Source: JADMIH01 sp036399775 (lineage in GTDB: Bacteria > Chloroflexota > Chloroflexia > QHBQ01 > JADMIH01). Taken from it: 64,000 nt of DNA. The position numbers were made by a program, and so were the translations under genes. Below are positions 34,946 to 50,833 of this stretch, one piece after another; within the stretch, counting starts at the first letter, position 1; every line of letters begins with the position of its first letter. Location: the NCBI GenBank assembly GCA_036399775.1, contig DASWMJ010000075.1:1-64000 (forward strand), given 5' to 3'. Under the pieces are notes generated by a model. That model did no database searches. It was not told the DNA's origin and saw only the letters and a program-made list of their open reading frames with translations.

Positions 34946-35245
34946 ATGATTGCCTGGCTCATTTTGATCCTTCTTATTGCCGCCGAAGTGGCCGGAGTCA
35001 TATGGTGGCTGCGCAAGGAGTACATCCCTTTCTTTTTCAACAGTTGGGCCGCTATCATCTACAGCGCCGTGCTCTGCCTTGACTTCATAGCGGCATGGCT
35101 CCTCTCGATGCTCGACACCCCCGGCGGCACCCCTGGCCTCACCCTGCTGATGGTCCTCGGCCTATTTCTCCTAGTAGTAGTAGCCCTGATGACTCTCTTC
35201 ATGCGGTGGATAGTCCGCCAGGACATGCTAGAACCGCCGGAGTGA
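34946..35245 (+). CDS. Small three-helix membrane protein
   Basis: A 99-residue hydrophobic protein with segments at ~2-20, ~34-55 and ~64-87 (LLMVLGLFLLVVVALMTLFM), and short charged tails (DMLEPPE at the end). No family is recognised. A GGGGGT lies 8-13 bases before the ATG. It is monocistronic between aspS (divergent) and an IS element. Confidence 0.7.
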   Translation: MIAWLILILLIAAEVAGVIWWLRKEYIPFFFNSWAAIIYSAVLCLDFIAAWLLSMLDTPGGTPGLTLLMVLGLFLLVVVALMTLFMRWIVRQDMLEPPE

Positions 35246-35246
35246 G

Positions 35247-35366
35247 GCGTAGTACGTATTGCGTAAACCTCTAATAACCTTTGCGTCTCTGCGCCTCTGC
35301 GGTTCAATCCCCGGAACCTTAGTGTTCTTTGTGTCTTTGTGGTTCAACATTTACGCAATACGTAAC
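35247..35366. repeat. Dispersed MITE-like repeat, CTGCGG/CTTTGTG family, copy 3
   Basis: Reads CCTTTGCGTCTCTGCGCCTC, then CCTTAGTGTTCTTTGTG. Its outer ends GTACGTATTGCGTA and TTACGCAATACG are inverted. The IS element's left end begins inside or directly at its right end. Confidence 0.82.
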
Positions 35367-36270
35367 GAATGGTGCTAGTTAGAGACTGAATTGAGCGATA
35401 GACATATGCACAACACCAGCCTCGTCAGGATTAGGCTGTGGTGCGTCCCACTGCACAAGCAGATTGAAGACCGCCACCACAAAGGCCAGCCTGGCTCGCA
35501 GGTATGCCCACACTCTGCTGCTCAGCTTCTTGAGATGGCATACAGTGGTCAGCATGGAGAATACCTTCTCGATGACCATGCGCCCATTCCACGTGTCAGG
35601 TCGGCACACCTTCATGTTGGAAGGGTCCCCTCCCCTGTCAGGCTTGGTGTGGAAGGCTGTGTCGGTCAGCACCACCATCTCCTCCTCAAAACGTGCCACC
35701 ATCGGTCGGAAGATGTTGTCCTTGCGGTTGGCGGTGTGCGTGTCCCAACTGACTACCAACCCCCACTGATTGACCACCAACCCCAGTTTGACCCCCACAA
35801 TCCAACGCTTGTTGCTCAGTCCCTTTCGACCAATCTGGCGAGGACTTCTACCTTCTCTGATAGGATGGATCAGTTCGACGCCGTAGGTGTCAGCCGCTCC
35901 CAGTACGGTAGGGTCGGCCAGGAAGCGGTCAGTCCACTCTCTATGAGTGACAAACAACCTGAAGAGGCGAGTGCGCTCAGGCAGGTGTGGGAACAAATAC
36001 AGGTAATCAGCCCCAATCCACCGGTAGAAGGCACGATTACCCACTCCCTTGAGTGCGAAGAGCAAGCCCAACGTCACCACCTCCCCTGGATACAAACTGG
36101 ACTGGCTATGTTTGGGTACATCGCTCATCATATCATCTACTCGGCAAAACAATTCCGTGATAAAATCTATAGTAGACATGGGGCTTCTCCTTTGGCTGTG
36201 GTCTTGACAACAACAGCTTCCGAGAACCCTATGTTTTTGTCAACGCTCTAACTAGCACCATTCGTTACGT
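35360..36270. mobile_element. Complete insertion sequence, DDE type
   Basis: About 0.9 kb bounded by perfect 25-base inverted repeats (35360-35384 and 36246-36270) whose inner part is GGTGCTAGTTAGAG. The repeat may extend further outward with mismatches, because the left flank is the TACGCAATACG end of a dispersed repeat. No separate target duplication could be told apart. It carries a single transposase gene on the minus strand and lies just downstream of rpoC. Confidence 0.85.
35379..36179 (-). CDS. IS transposase (IS4/IS5/IS982-like DDE fold)
   Basis: A 266-residue transposase that looks intact. Candidate catalytic residues are Asp97 in AADTYG, Asp173 in LTDTAFH and Glu204 in IEKVFSML, the last in the Y/K-rich helix typical of the group. 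KRWIVGVKLGLVVNQWGLV between the first two Asp matches the usual spacing. The stop lies inside the left terminal repeat. The start has no strong ribosome binding site, which is common for IS genes. The exact IS family would need a database search. Confidence 0.82.
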   Translation of the reverse strand: MSTIDFITELFCRVDDMMSDVPKHSQSSLYPGEVVTLGLLFALKGVGNRAFYRWIGADYLYLFPHLPERTRLFRLFVTHREWTDRFLADPTVLGAADTYGVELIHPIREGRSPRQIGRKGLSNKRWIVGVKLGLVVNQWGLVVSWDTHTANRKDNIFRPMVARFEEEMVVLTDTAFHTKPDRGGDPSNMKVCRPDTWNGRMVIEKVFSMLTTVCHLKKLSSRVWAYLRARLAFVVAVFNLLVQWDAPQPNPDEAGVVHMSIAQFSL

Positions 36271-36276
36271 ACTACG

Positions 36277-36312
36277 CAAAAAGAGGAGGGCTTCTTTCGA
36301 CAGCCCTCCTCT
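36277..36312 (-). terminator. Intrinsic terminator of rpoC
   Basis: An 11-base stem (AGAGGAGGGCT at 36282-36292 with 36302-36312) is followed on the minus strand by a T-run. It begins 18 bases after the rpoC stop codon and ends the rpoB-rpoC transcript. Confidence 0.85.
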
Positions 36313-36330
36313 CCTCGTTTCCAGGTGTGA

Positions 36331-41004
<4,674 letters not shown>

Positions 41005-41016
41005 TGTGCCTCCCTG

Positions 41017-41325
41017 TTATACTGCCTGCTTTTGCTTCTCCATCGTTACGGCTGAGATAATGTCAATAGCTTCCTTTAGTCCTTCAAGATAACCATCCTG
41101 ATATATCCTCGTACTTGCTCCATGAGACATTCGATCCTTCAAGGCCGGAGGTGGCTCATGGATTTGTTCTTCTACCTCTTGAACCTTAGACCTGATCTGA
41201 GATAGAACCCCGGCGCAATCCCACACAAATTGGAAAGCGTCAACTTTGCCATCAAGGTGCCACATCTCGCGGAGAAGGGCGGCCTCGACCTCTTTAGGCA
41301 TACCTTGCGGTGGACTGTTGTTCAT
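41017..41325 (-). CDS. Hypothetical small protein between rpoB and rpoC
   Basis: An unrecognised 102-residue protein, charged and helical, with AALLREMWHLDGKVDAFQFV, LSQIRSKVQEVEEQIHEPPP and a C-terminal YLEGLKEAIDIISAVTMEK. Its start overlaps the last 32 bases of the nuclease-like gene, and its stop is 12 bases before rpoC. So it must be read from the rpoB transcript or from a promoter inside the upstream gene. Overlap with a nuclease-like protein suggests a functional pair, for example an immunity or subunit partner. That is inference. Base use is less GC-rich than rpoB and rpoC. Confidence 0.75.
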   Translation of the reverse strand: MNNSPPQGMPKEVEAALLREMWHLDGKVDAFQFVWDCAGVLSQIRSKVQEVEEQIHEPPPALKDRMSHGASTRIYQDGYLEGLKEAIDIISAVTMEKQKQAV

Positions 41326-41779
41326 CCCCTATCTCCTTGAAGATACGTATCCTATACCCTAGGATGTGGGCAAACTTGAAGTTGATACCGTCGGGCTTTG
41401 TTCCGAGGAAATCACCCTCTCTGTAATAGCCGCCTGTACCGTGCGGCTCTTGTCGCAATCTGCTGTATTGCGATGGTTTGGTGTAGATATGTAGCTCTAT
41501 CATTCCTTTAGCCACGACCTGAATGTCGAGCAATGCCGTGAGCGTGTTCGCAAGTTGAATTTCTGCTGACCACAGATCGCTACCTTTGCTCTCGGCGATG
41601 AGCCATCTATCTAATTTTGGGTGATACCCAACGAAGTCGGCGCACTTCCCCCTAAAGCCTAGATTTCGCCTGATCTCGTCGTCGCTCGCGCCATACGGCT
41701 GCTCATACCCTTCCGCTACCAGGCGGCTGCGTACCCTCGCTTCCTGCTCTTCTCCCGGCGTCTGCTGATCGGCTGGCAT
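41294..41779 (-). CDS. PD-(D/E)XK nuclease-like protein between rpoB and rpoC
   Basis: A 161-residue protein with a PD-(D/E)XK-like core. An N-terminal helix (EEQEARVRSRLVAEGYEQ) is followed by KCADFVGYHP (Asp48), then WLIAESKGSD with Glu63-x-Lys65, then EIQLANTL with Gln75. That order and spacing fit restriction-like nucleases, many of which act in defence. The C-terminal half has strands ELHIYTKPSQY and YRIRIFKE. No specific family is recognised, and the nuclease call rests on the motif alone. The gene lies 71 bases after rpoB, across a heptamer repeat, and overlaps the next small gene. Its presence inside the rpoBC operon points to a late insertion. Confidence 0.72.
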   Translation of the reverse strand: MPADQQTPGEEQEARVRSRLVAEGYEQPYGASDDEIRRNLGFRGKCADFVGYHPKLDRWLIAESKGSDLWSAEIQLANTLTALLDIQVVAKGMIELHIYTKPSQYSRLRQEPHGTGGYYREGDFLGTKPDGINFKFAHILGYRIRIFKEIGDEQQSTARYA

Positions 41780-41795
41780 CCTCTTGAAGAGTGCG

Positions 41796-41848
41796 GTCAG
41801 GGGTCAGGGCTTGTGGACAAAGCTGACCCCTGATCCCTAACCCCTTGT
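41796..41848. repeat. (CCCTGAY)n fragments between rpoB and the nuclease-like gene
   Basis: GGTCAGGGGTCAGGG and, 13 bases on, CTGACCCCTGATCCCTAACC form an inverted pair of heptamer repeats directly after rpoB. They can fold into a hairpin and might limit read-through into the inserted genes. Confidence 0.75.
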
Positions 41849-41850
41849 AC

Positions 41851-45357
<3,507 letters not shown>

Positions 45358-45557
45358 ATAGGGGGTGGCTCCTTATTACAAGCTCTAAATACTCAACAAA
45401 CTCAAAAACTCAGCGAAACACAGTCAGGAGACGCGTAAATGAGGCGCAAGCTTCCCTACCCGTCCGGTGCTCCTCGCGGGCTTGTCTGACAGGTGGGGGT
45501 TTATGCTTGCGTCTCTTGCTGTACCATAAAATAGGGGTTTTTCGCCCTGGACAGGAA

Positions 45558-45586
45558 ATTATATCAGAAGAGTTAGGGGGTGTCAA
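45558..45586 (-). promoter_or_regulatory. Perfect consensus promoter of rpoB
   Basis: On the minus strand TTGACA (45586-45581), a 17-base spacer ending in TGA, and TATAAT (45563-45558). Both hexamers are perfect, and the TG gives an extended -10. Transcription would start near 45551. Confidence 0.85.
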
Positions 45587-45636
45587 GCCTTTTAAGGTAA
45601 ATTGAGGGGCAAATATATCTAAATCGTAATGGCAGA

Positions 45637-45960
45637 CGGGACGGCCAAGACGCCAAGAATATAAGGGGTCAGGGGCAGGCTGAATCATTCTCCCTAGCAT
45701 CGCCCGGCGAATGAATTCGCGGGCTACGCAAACGAAGTCCGCCTACGCGGACTATATTGGATGAGAGTAGTCGCCGAAGGGCGACTTTGTAGCTGTTGCC
45801 CGCGACTTCAGTCGCCGGGCAAGGGTAGCGGAGTAGTTTTCCGAGAATGATTAAGCTCTATAGGTAAGGGGTCAGGTATAGGCTGAAGATATAGAAAGCA
45901 CCGTATTACCATAAATATTCTTGGCGGGTACTTGGCGCTCTTGGCGTCTTGGCGGTTTCA
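45637..45960. repeat. Nested composite of dispersed repeats between rpoB and the SLH gene
   Basis: A CTTGGCG-family pair (45640-45660 and 45920-45958) encloses other repeats. Inside is a GAATCATTCTC/GAGAATGATT pair (45682-45692, 45844-45853), with heptamer remnants on both sides. The centre is a GCCCGGCGAATGAATTCGCG element (45702-45820), whose 23-base ends are imperfect inverted repeats and which holds two further small hairpins. No protein is encoded. The 60 bases after it match the right flank of the 12.9-13.2 kb element. Confidence 0.82.
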
Positions 45961-46034
45961 TTTCGTATTATCGGCCGCAATTCGTGGCAACTTCATTTTA
46001 GATGCATTTGCTCTGACGAGAGGAAGCACTACGA

Positions 46035-46063
46035 TTGACGGGCACGCCAATCGCTGCTAGAAT
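46035..46063 (+). promoter_or_regulatory. Sigma-70-type promoter of the SLH surface protein gene
   Basis: TTGACG at 46035-46040, a 17-base spacer and TAGAAT at 46058-46063. Transcription would start near 46070, with a leader of about 42 bases containing AAGGAGG. Confidence 0.72.
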
Positions 46064-46111
46064 ACTGACTTACCGGCTCTTTATTTTCCGGCTCTTGCAA
46101 GGAGGGCTATC

Positions 46112-48418
46112 ATGTTTCGCAAATCGAACGCTATCCTGGCGCTATTGATGTTATGTTCGGTTATCGCGTGGGTTGGATTGGCAGGTATCGCGGGCGCGGC
46201 TTACCCGGTTGCGCGTGCGGCGTTACGCGGCCAACCCCTCATAACCGATCCCTACCACCATATTTCGGGCGTGATAGCGGTGCCACCCGAAGATATGATG
46301 GGCGAGCACCCTACGCGTCCCTGGGCAGGGCCGCTCACCCCGCCGGTATTCGGCCCCAACGTGGACGCCTCGCTAAACAATGCCTCCAACCAGAACGAGA
46401 CGACCATCGCCATCAACCCGGAGAACGATCTGGTCGTCATATCTGCGGCCAACGACTACCGGAGTGGCCTGAAGCCCTGGGTCTACTACTCAACAGACGG
46501 CGGCGCTACCTGGGTCAACTACCTGGTGCCCGGCATAGCCTCCAACCTCAACTATGGCGACCCCGCGATGGCTTTCGGTACGGGGAACGCCGCCTATTTC
46601 AGCTACCTGGGTTACACAAGTATCTGCGGCGGGCAGGGAGGCATGTACACATCGCGGTCTACGGACGGCGGCGCGACCTTCGGCGCGCCCGTGCTGATGG
46701 CGCCCAGCTACTCTAACGCGGGGTTCGCGGTGCTCCAGGACAAAGAGTACGTGGCGGTGGACAACGTACCGTCCAGCCCGTACTTCGGCAACGTCTACGT
46801 GGGGTGGACGCAGTACCTGTTCACTGCGGGTTCGCAGTGCGGCACGGTCAACTCGCAACTCGCCGCGCCCGCGATCCTCTCCCGCAGCACCGACCAGGGT
46901 ATATCATGGTCGGTGCCTATCACGGCCAGCCCTCCCATATCGAACAATAACAGCGGCGTGGTGCCCGCTGTGGGGCTAAACGGCGAAGTCTACCTCTACT
47001 ACGTAGGCGCAGCCGAGCAGAGCCAGCTATTCTACGACTCCATCCTCTTCTCTCGCTCCACAGACGGCGGGCAGACCTTCCCGCACTTCACCCACATCTC
47101 CGACCTTGTAGACCTGCCCAGCCCATTGCCGCCTACCAATTTCCGCAATAACCCCTTTGGTGCGATGGCTGTGGACCAGCAGCTACCGGGCTACCTCTAC
47201 GCGGTGTGGTCCGATTACCGAACGGGCGATGCTGACATCCTGTTCAGCCGTTCGACGGACAACGGCGATACCTGGGGAGCGCCCCAACGTGTGAACGACG
47301 ACCCGGTGGGCAACCAGAAGGACCAGTTCTTCCCCTGGATAGCCACTTCACCCGATGGGGGAATACACATAAGCTGGTTCGACAGGCGGGAGGCTGCCGA
47401 CAATCGCAACTACAAGGAGTATTACACTACCTCTACCGATCATGGCCTGACGTTTGAGGCGAACGTGGCGGTGAGCACCGCGCCCTCCATACCGGGCAAC
47501 AGCAACTTCATCGGGGACTATAGTGGGATAGCCGCCACCGATGGGGTGGTGATGCCCTCCTGGACCGACATTCGCGTTAGCCCCAACCAGAACGACTACG
47601 TAGCCAGGGGCGTTTTCACCCCGCAAGCAACTGTGACGCCCCAGCCAAGTGCTACTTCGACGGCGACGAGCCTGCCTTCTGCCACGAACACGCCGGAGGC
47701 TACGAGTACGCCAGAGGCAACCAATACGGAACAACCCACCAACACGCCAACAGTTATAAGCACGGCCACACAAGTTGCAAGCAGCACTCCCACAGCCTGC
47801 ACAGTCAGCTTTACAGATGTGCCTGAGACCAACACCTTCTATGCTAACATTCGCTGTCTAGCTTGCAAGGGCATCCTGGGTGGCTACTCGGACGGCACGT
47901 TCCGCCCCAATAACGACATCACACGAGGGCAGATAGCTAAGGTGGTGTCTAACGCGGCAGGCTTCAACGAAGCCCCAGGCACCCAGATATACGAGGACGT
48001 GCCTTCTTCCAACACCTTCTACGCCTGGATAAACCGCCTGAGCAGGAGAGGGCACATGGGCGGATACGACTGTGGTAGGCCAGGAGAGCCATGCGGCACG
48101 GACAACAAGCCATACTTCAGGCCTAACGCCAACGCAACGCGTGGACAATTAGCGAAGATAGTAGCTTCCGCTAGGGGGATAACAGGCACGCCCACAGGCC
48201 AGAGGTACGCAGACGTGCCAGAGGACAGCACCTTCTACGTGTGGATAGAGCAGCTATCCGCGTTAGGAGTTATGGGTGGGTATGCATGTGGAAGTGTGCC
48301 GAATGAGCCATGCGACGACCAGGACCGCCCATACTTCCGCCCCTCCAACAACGTCACGAGAGGGCAAGCCTCCAAGATAGTGGCTAACACCTTCTTCCCG
48401 GCCTGCCAGACGCCATAG
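46112..48418 (+). CDS. Secreted BNR-repeat (sialidase-like) protein with three SLH domains
   Basis: A 768-residue exported protein. Residues 1-29 form a signal peptide (KSNAILALLMLCSVIAWVGL). The body (~75-505) is a beta-propeller with at least six Asp-box repeats such as STDGGATW, RSTDGGATF, RSTDQGISW and RSTDNGDTW, the pattern of sialidases and related proteins. No catalytic Arg triad could be placed, so enzymatic activity is uncertain. A Thr/Pro/Ser linker (~507-565) leads to three SLH domains with the FRPN-x2-x-TRGQ signature, which anchor proteins to cell-wall polymers. The second and third SLH domains have a Cys-containing insert (CGRPGEPCGTDNK). Its own promoter and a strong hairpin after the stop make it monocistronic. 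Confidence 0.88.
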   Translation: MFRKSNAILALLMLCSVIAWVGLAGIAGAAYPVARAALRGQPLITDPYHHISGVIAVPPEDMMGEHPTRPWAGPLTPPVFGPNVDASLNNASNQNETTIAINPENDLVVISAANDYRSGLKPWVYYSTDGGATWVNYLVPGIASNLNYGDPAMAFGTGNAAYFSYLGYTSICGGQGGMYTSRSTDGGATFGAPVLMAPSYSNAGFAVLQDKEYVAVDNVPSSPYFGNVYVGWTQYLFTAGSQCGTVNSQLAAPAILSRSTDQGISWSVPITASPPISNNNSGVVPAVGLNGEVYLYYVGAAEQSQLFYDSILFSRSTDGGQTFPHFTHISDLVDLPSPLPPTNFRNNPFGAMAVDQQLPGYLYAVWSDYRTGDADILFSRSTDNGDTWGAPQRVNDDPVGNQKDQFFPWIATSPDGGIHISWFDRREAADNRNYKEYYTTSTDHGLTFEANVAVSTAPSIPGNSNFIGDYSGIAATDGVVMPSWTDIRVSPNQNDYVARGVFTPQATVTPQPSATSTATSLPSATNTPEATSTPEATNTEQPTNTPTVISTATQVASSTPTACTVSFTDVPETNTFYANIRCLACKGILGGYSDGTFRPNNDITRGQIAKVVSNAAGFNEAPGTQIYEDVPSSNTFYAWINRLSRRGHMGGYDCGRPGEPCGTDNKPYFRPNANATRGQLAKIVASARGITGTPTGQRYADVPEDSTFYVWIEQLSALGVMGGYACGSVPNEPCDDQDRPYFRPSNNVTRGQASKIVANTFFPACQTP

Positions 48419-48438
48419 TCTAAAAAGCAGAAGTTCAA

Positions 48439-48482
48439 GGAAATGATGTGGGGCGCGACGTATCGCGCCCCACATCATTTCC
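48439..48482 (+). terminator. Twenty-base-pair hairpin after the SLH gene
   Basis: A perfect 20-base stem (48439-48458, starting GGAAATGATGTGG) with a CGTA loop pairs with 48463-48482. It lies between convergent genes and can terminate both transcripts. Confidence 0.85.
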
Positions 48483-48486
48483 CCTA

Positions 48487-48528
48487 GGCCCCCTGATCCC
48501 TGATCCCTGACCCCTGACCCCTCGTCCC
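48487..48528. repeat. (CCCTGAY)n heptamer array at the end of the GTPase gene
   Basis: About six heptamers (CCCTGAT, CCCTGAC) directly adjoin the stop codon of the DUF697 GTPase gene. Confidence 0.85.
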
Positions 48529-49578
48529 TCACGCCTTCTCGAACGTGTGCTTATCACGCTTGAGGATTTGCTTGTACATGTCGCGCATTTGCTGGCGGGT
48601 GAGGCGCTTGCCGCTCTCAAAATACTCTACGGCCACCTGCCCTATAGACCAGGTGCCCAGGGCTGCTATGCCCGCCGCGACCGCCCAGCCACCCGCAGGC
48701 ACCAGCTTGGCCCCCTGCTGAGCGAGATAGCGGAAGGCTAATCCCCCTGCTATGGTCGTTATTAGCTCTTTGGCGTGCCTGGAAGTGAACGACTCGCCGT
48801 AGATGGCGGCTATCCTCAGGACAAGGCGCACCTGGGTGGTGAGCAGCACGGGTATGTCAATGAAAGGGATAGGCTCCGCGCCAATGGCTGTGTTCAACAT
48901 GGCCGAGTGCCTTATCACGCGGTTAGATGCGCTTCTCCGCAGGGCGGGCAGTTCGCGTCCCAGGGCTACCGCCAGGTCTGGGAGGGCATCCACCAGGGCG
49001 GGCACCAGCTTTTCGGCCACGTTGGTACCCTTCTTCGCGGAGATGGGGATGACCATCATGCCCAATTTCGCGGAGGCGTCATTCACTACCTGCTGGTAAT
49101 CTCGGCCAAGCAGGTCAATCTTGTTGAGAGCGACCACTACGGGCCGGCGTAGCTCTTGCAAGTATTTGAGCAGATCGGCGTCGCCCTGGCGCAAGCCCGC
49201 GCCCGCATCGAGCAGCAGCAGTATGGCATCGGCCCCCGCCGCGCTCGTGGCGGCGACGTTGGCCCGGTCTACGCCTCCCACCTCCCCGAAGCCTGGCGTG
49301 TCTATCAGCACGAACGGCCCAAGCGATTGCTGCACGGGCGCTTTTGTCGTGCCGGGCACGGGGCTGGCCTTCGAGACCTCTTTGCCTTCGAGCAGGTTGA
49401 AGAGGGTCGATTTGCCGGAGTTGACCGGCCCCACTATGGCGAGACGCGCCATCGCCTCCCGCCGTATCGAGTCGCGCAGTTGCTCCCAGTCCATCGACTC
49501 CAGTATGGATCGAAGATCGTTCAGCAAAGTGGGCAATTGGACCGGAGCAGGCCCGCCGCCGGGCGGTGGATAGCGCAT
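48529..49578 (-). CDS. GTPase with C-terminal DUF697 membrane domain
   Basis: A 349-residue Era/dynamin-like GTPase. G1 is GPVNSGKST (~50-58), G3 is in LIDTPGFGE, G4 is NKIDLLG and G5 is in PISAKKG. After ~215 a hydrophobic helical DUF697 domain follows, with LTTQVRLVLRIAAIYGESF, then GGLAFRYLAQQGAKLVPAGG, then AAGIAALGTWSIG. Such proteins are thought to act at the membrane; the role is not known. AGGAG lies 7-8 bases before the ATG at 49578. Heptamer arrays flank the gene on both sides. Confidence 0.88.
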   Translation of the reverse strand: MRYPPPGGGPAPVQLPTLLNDLRSILESMDWEQLRDSIRREAMARLAIVGPVNSGKSTLFNLLEGKEVSKASPVPGTTKAPVQQSLGPFVLIDTPGFGEVGGVDRANVAATSAAGADAILLLLDAGAGLRQGDADLLKYLQELRRPVVVALNKIDLLGRDYQQVVNDASAKLGMMVIPISAKKGTNVAEKLVPALVDALPDLAVALGRELPALRRSASNRVIRHSAMLNTAIGAEPIPFIDIPVLLTTQVRLVLRIAAIYGESFTSRHAKELITTIAGGLAFRYLAQQGAKLVPAGGWAVAAGIAALGTWSIGQVAVEYFESGKRLTRQQMRDMYKQILKRDKHTFEKA

Positions 49579-49596
49579 CGGTTGTCTCCTGTTGCG

Positions 49597-49633
49597 GTTA
49601 GGGATCAGGGATCAGGGATCAGGGGTTAGGGGT
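49597..49633. repeat. (RTYAGGG)n heptamer array upstream of the GTPase gene
   Basis: Five units of the reverse-complement form (GGGATCA, GGGGTTA) lie 20 bases upstream of the GTPase start, inside its likely leader. Confidence 0.85.
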
Positions 49634-49748
49634 CAGTAAATAAGGTTCCCGGTGGTGAAGCTTCAGTTATACAGTCTAATCTATTTTCTCACTATTGTGA
49701 ACGCTATGTGCTGGCGTAAATGTTCAGACAAAAATAAAGAATGTCTCC

Positions 49749-49840
49749 GTAGGGGCGACCCGGTGGGTCGCCCTGGTTGGGGATAGCGTACCTTGCTTAC
49801 CTGCTGCCCCAACCAGGGCGACCCGGTGGGTCGCCCCTAC
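49749..49840. repeat. Palindromic element, GTAGGGGCGACCC family, copy 2
   Basis: Thirty-four-base arms (49749-49782 and 49807-49840) begin GTAGGGGCGACCCGGTGGGT; the inner GGTGGG has the same rather than complementary orientation in the right arm. It matches the copy at 1362-1455 in its outer 25 bases. The loop sequence differs. Confidence 0.88.
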
Positions 49841-49878
49841 CGCTGATTTACCTCAACCTCATCCTCCACTTTCCTCCT

Positions 49879-49921
49879 GGTCCCTAACCCCTAACCCCTA
49901 ACCCCTGACCCCTGACCCCTA
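49879..49921. repeat. (CCCTRAC)n heptamer array upstream of the sigma factor gene
   Basis: About six units of CCCTAAC and CCCTGAC end 4 bases before a set of 11-base-phased repeats. Confidence 0.85.
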
Positions 49922-49924
49922 AAT

Positions 49925-49992
49925 ATCTTAAGGCGATCTTAAGGCCGCTCTTATGCCCCTTCAGGTGTTTCTCAGGGGTGGAACGGTAAGAT
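49925..49992 (+). promoter_or_regulatory. 11-base-phased direct repeats and -10 upstream of the sigma factor
   Basis: ATCTTAAGGC occurs at 49925-49934 and again at 49936-49945. Weaker copies (CTCTTATGCC, CTTCAGG, CTCAGG) continue at about 11-base steps to ~49978. TAAGAT at 49987-49992 could be the -10. Direct repeats at one-turn spacing just upstream of a -10 are the usual form of PhoB/OmpR-type response-regulator sites. No regulator gene is in the window. Confidence 0.5.
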
Positions 49993-50061
49993 TGGGTCGT
50001 AAGCTGAAATAAAAGCGAATGTTAAGTTGGCGACACCAAGATTAGAAAAAGGCGGTACCTG

Positions 50062-50706
50062 ATGAGCACACTATCCTTTGCAACCCAGTTGGCAGTTACG
50101 ATCCGTCCCGCGCAGGTGAGCGAGACGCGTCAGTCCAGCCCCGTAGCCCTCACGCAGAAGCCGGCAGCCCGCAACAACGCTGTCGTAGATCGCGGCCAGG
50201 CTTTGCAGGAAGTATACGACAAGCACGTAGAGCAGATTTACAAGTTCGTCTACTTCAAGGTCGGCAACCGGGAAGACGCAGAGGACATCACTTCGCAGAT
50301 ATTCATCAAGGCCGCCAACTCGATGGATTTGACCCAGGAGGACCAGGTGAAGCTCGCGTGGCTCTATCAAGTCGCCCGCACCACCATCACCGACCACTGG
50401 CGCAACTACTACAAGGCCCCCTCGTCCAGCCTCGATGAGATGGAAGAGGCAAGCCCCCTGCACCTCGCCGCCGACCCTATCTACCTGACTAACAGCGACG
50501 AAGAGGTCAGCCCCGCCGTCGAGAAGGTGCAGTCTCTCCTGGAAATGCTCCCCGCCAACTACCGCCAGGTATTGCAACTCCGCTTCCTCCAGGGTTGCAC
50601 CCTCAAGGAAACAGCCCTCGCGATGGGCATCACTGAAGGCAACGCCAAAGTCCTACAGCACCGCGCCTTGCAGAAGGCCGTCAAAGTAGGCGCGGTGCTC
50701 GTCTAA
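50062..50706 (+). CDS. RNA polymerase sigma-70 family (ECF-like) factor
   Basis: A 214-residue sigma factor. Region 2 is around YDKHVEQIYKFVYFKVGNREDAEDITSQIF (about 55-85), and region 4 is LPANYRQVLQLRFLQGCTLKETALAMGI with its HTH and the following NAKVLQHRALQKA. A ~50-residue Ser/Thr/Pro-rich N-terminal extension and an acidic inter-region link (SSSLDEMEEASPLH) are present. No anti-sigma gene adjoins it, unlike the second sigma factor at 57 kb. Upstream phased repeats suggest control by a response regulator. A strong terminator follows. Confidence 0.9.
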   Translation: MSTLSFATQLAVTIRPAQVSETRQSSPVALTQKPAARNNAVVDRGQALQEVYDKHVEQIYKFVYFKVGNREDAEDITSQIFIKAANSMDLTQEDQVKLAWLYQVARTTITDHWRNYYKAPSSSLDEMEEASPLHLAADPIYLTNSDEEVSPAVEKVQSLLEMLPANYRQVLQLRFLQGCTLKETALAMGITEGNAKVLQHRALQKAVKVGAVLV

Positions 50707-50722
50707 CCTCATATACTATTAG

Positions 50723-50773
50723 CAATAAAAATCCTCAGTTGGGCGTTCCATGCTCAACTGAGGATTTTTATTG
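50723..50773 (+). terminator. Intrinsic terminator of the sigma factor gene
   Basis: A 19-base perfect outer stem (50723-50741 with 50755-50773, core AATCCTCAGTTG) begins with an A-tract and ends in a T-tract. It lies 17 bases after the stop codon. Confidence 0.92.
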
Positions 50774-50798
50774 TTTATTTTAAGAATAGCCGGGGTTC

Positions 50799-50827
50799 TT
50801 GACTGTGGTACAACAGTTCTATATAAT
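50799..50827 (+). promoter_or_regulatory. Consensus promoter of the osmoprotectant transporter operon
   Basis: TTGACT at 50799-50804, a 17-base spacer and a perfect TATAAT at 50822-50827. Transcription would start near 50834, about 230 bases before the first ATG of the operon. Confidence 0.85.
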
Positions 50828-50833
50828 CATGGC

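Noticed and set aside
45410..45700. Open frame in the rpoB upstream region (minus strand)
   Set aside because: It spans the rpoB promoter and leader and part of a repeat, and its product has no coding character.
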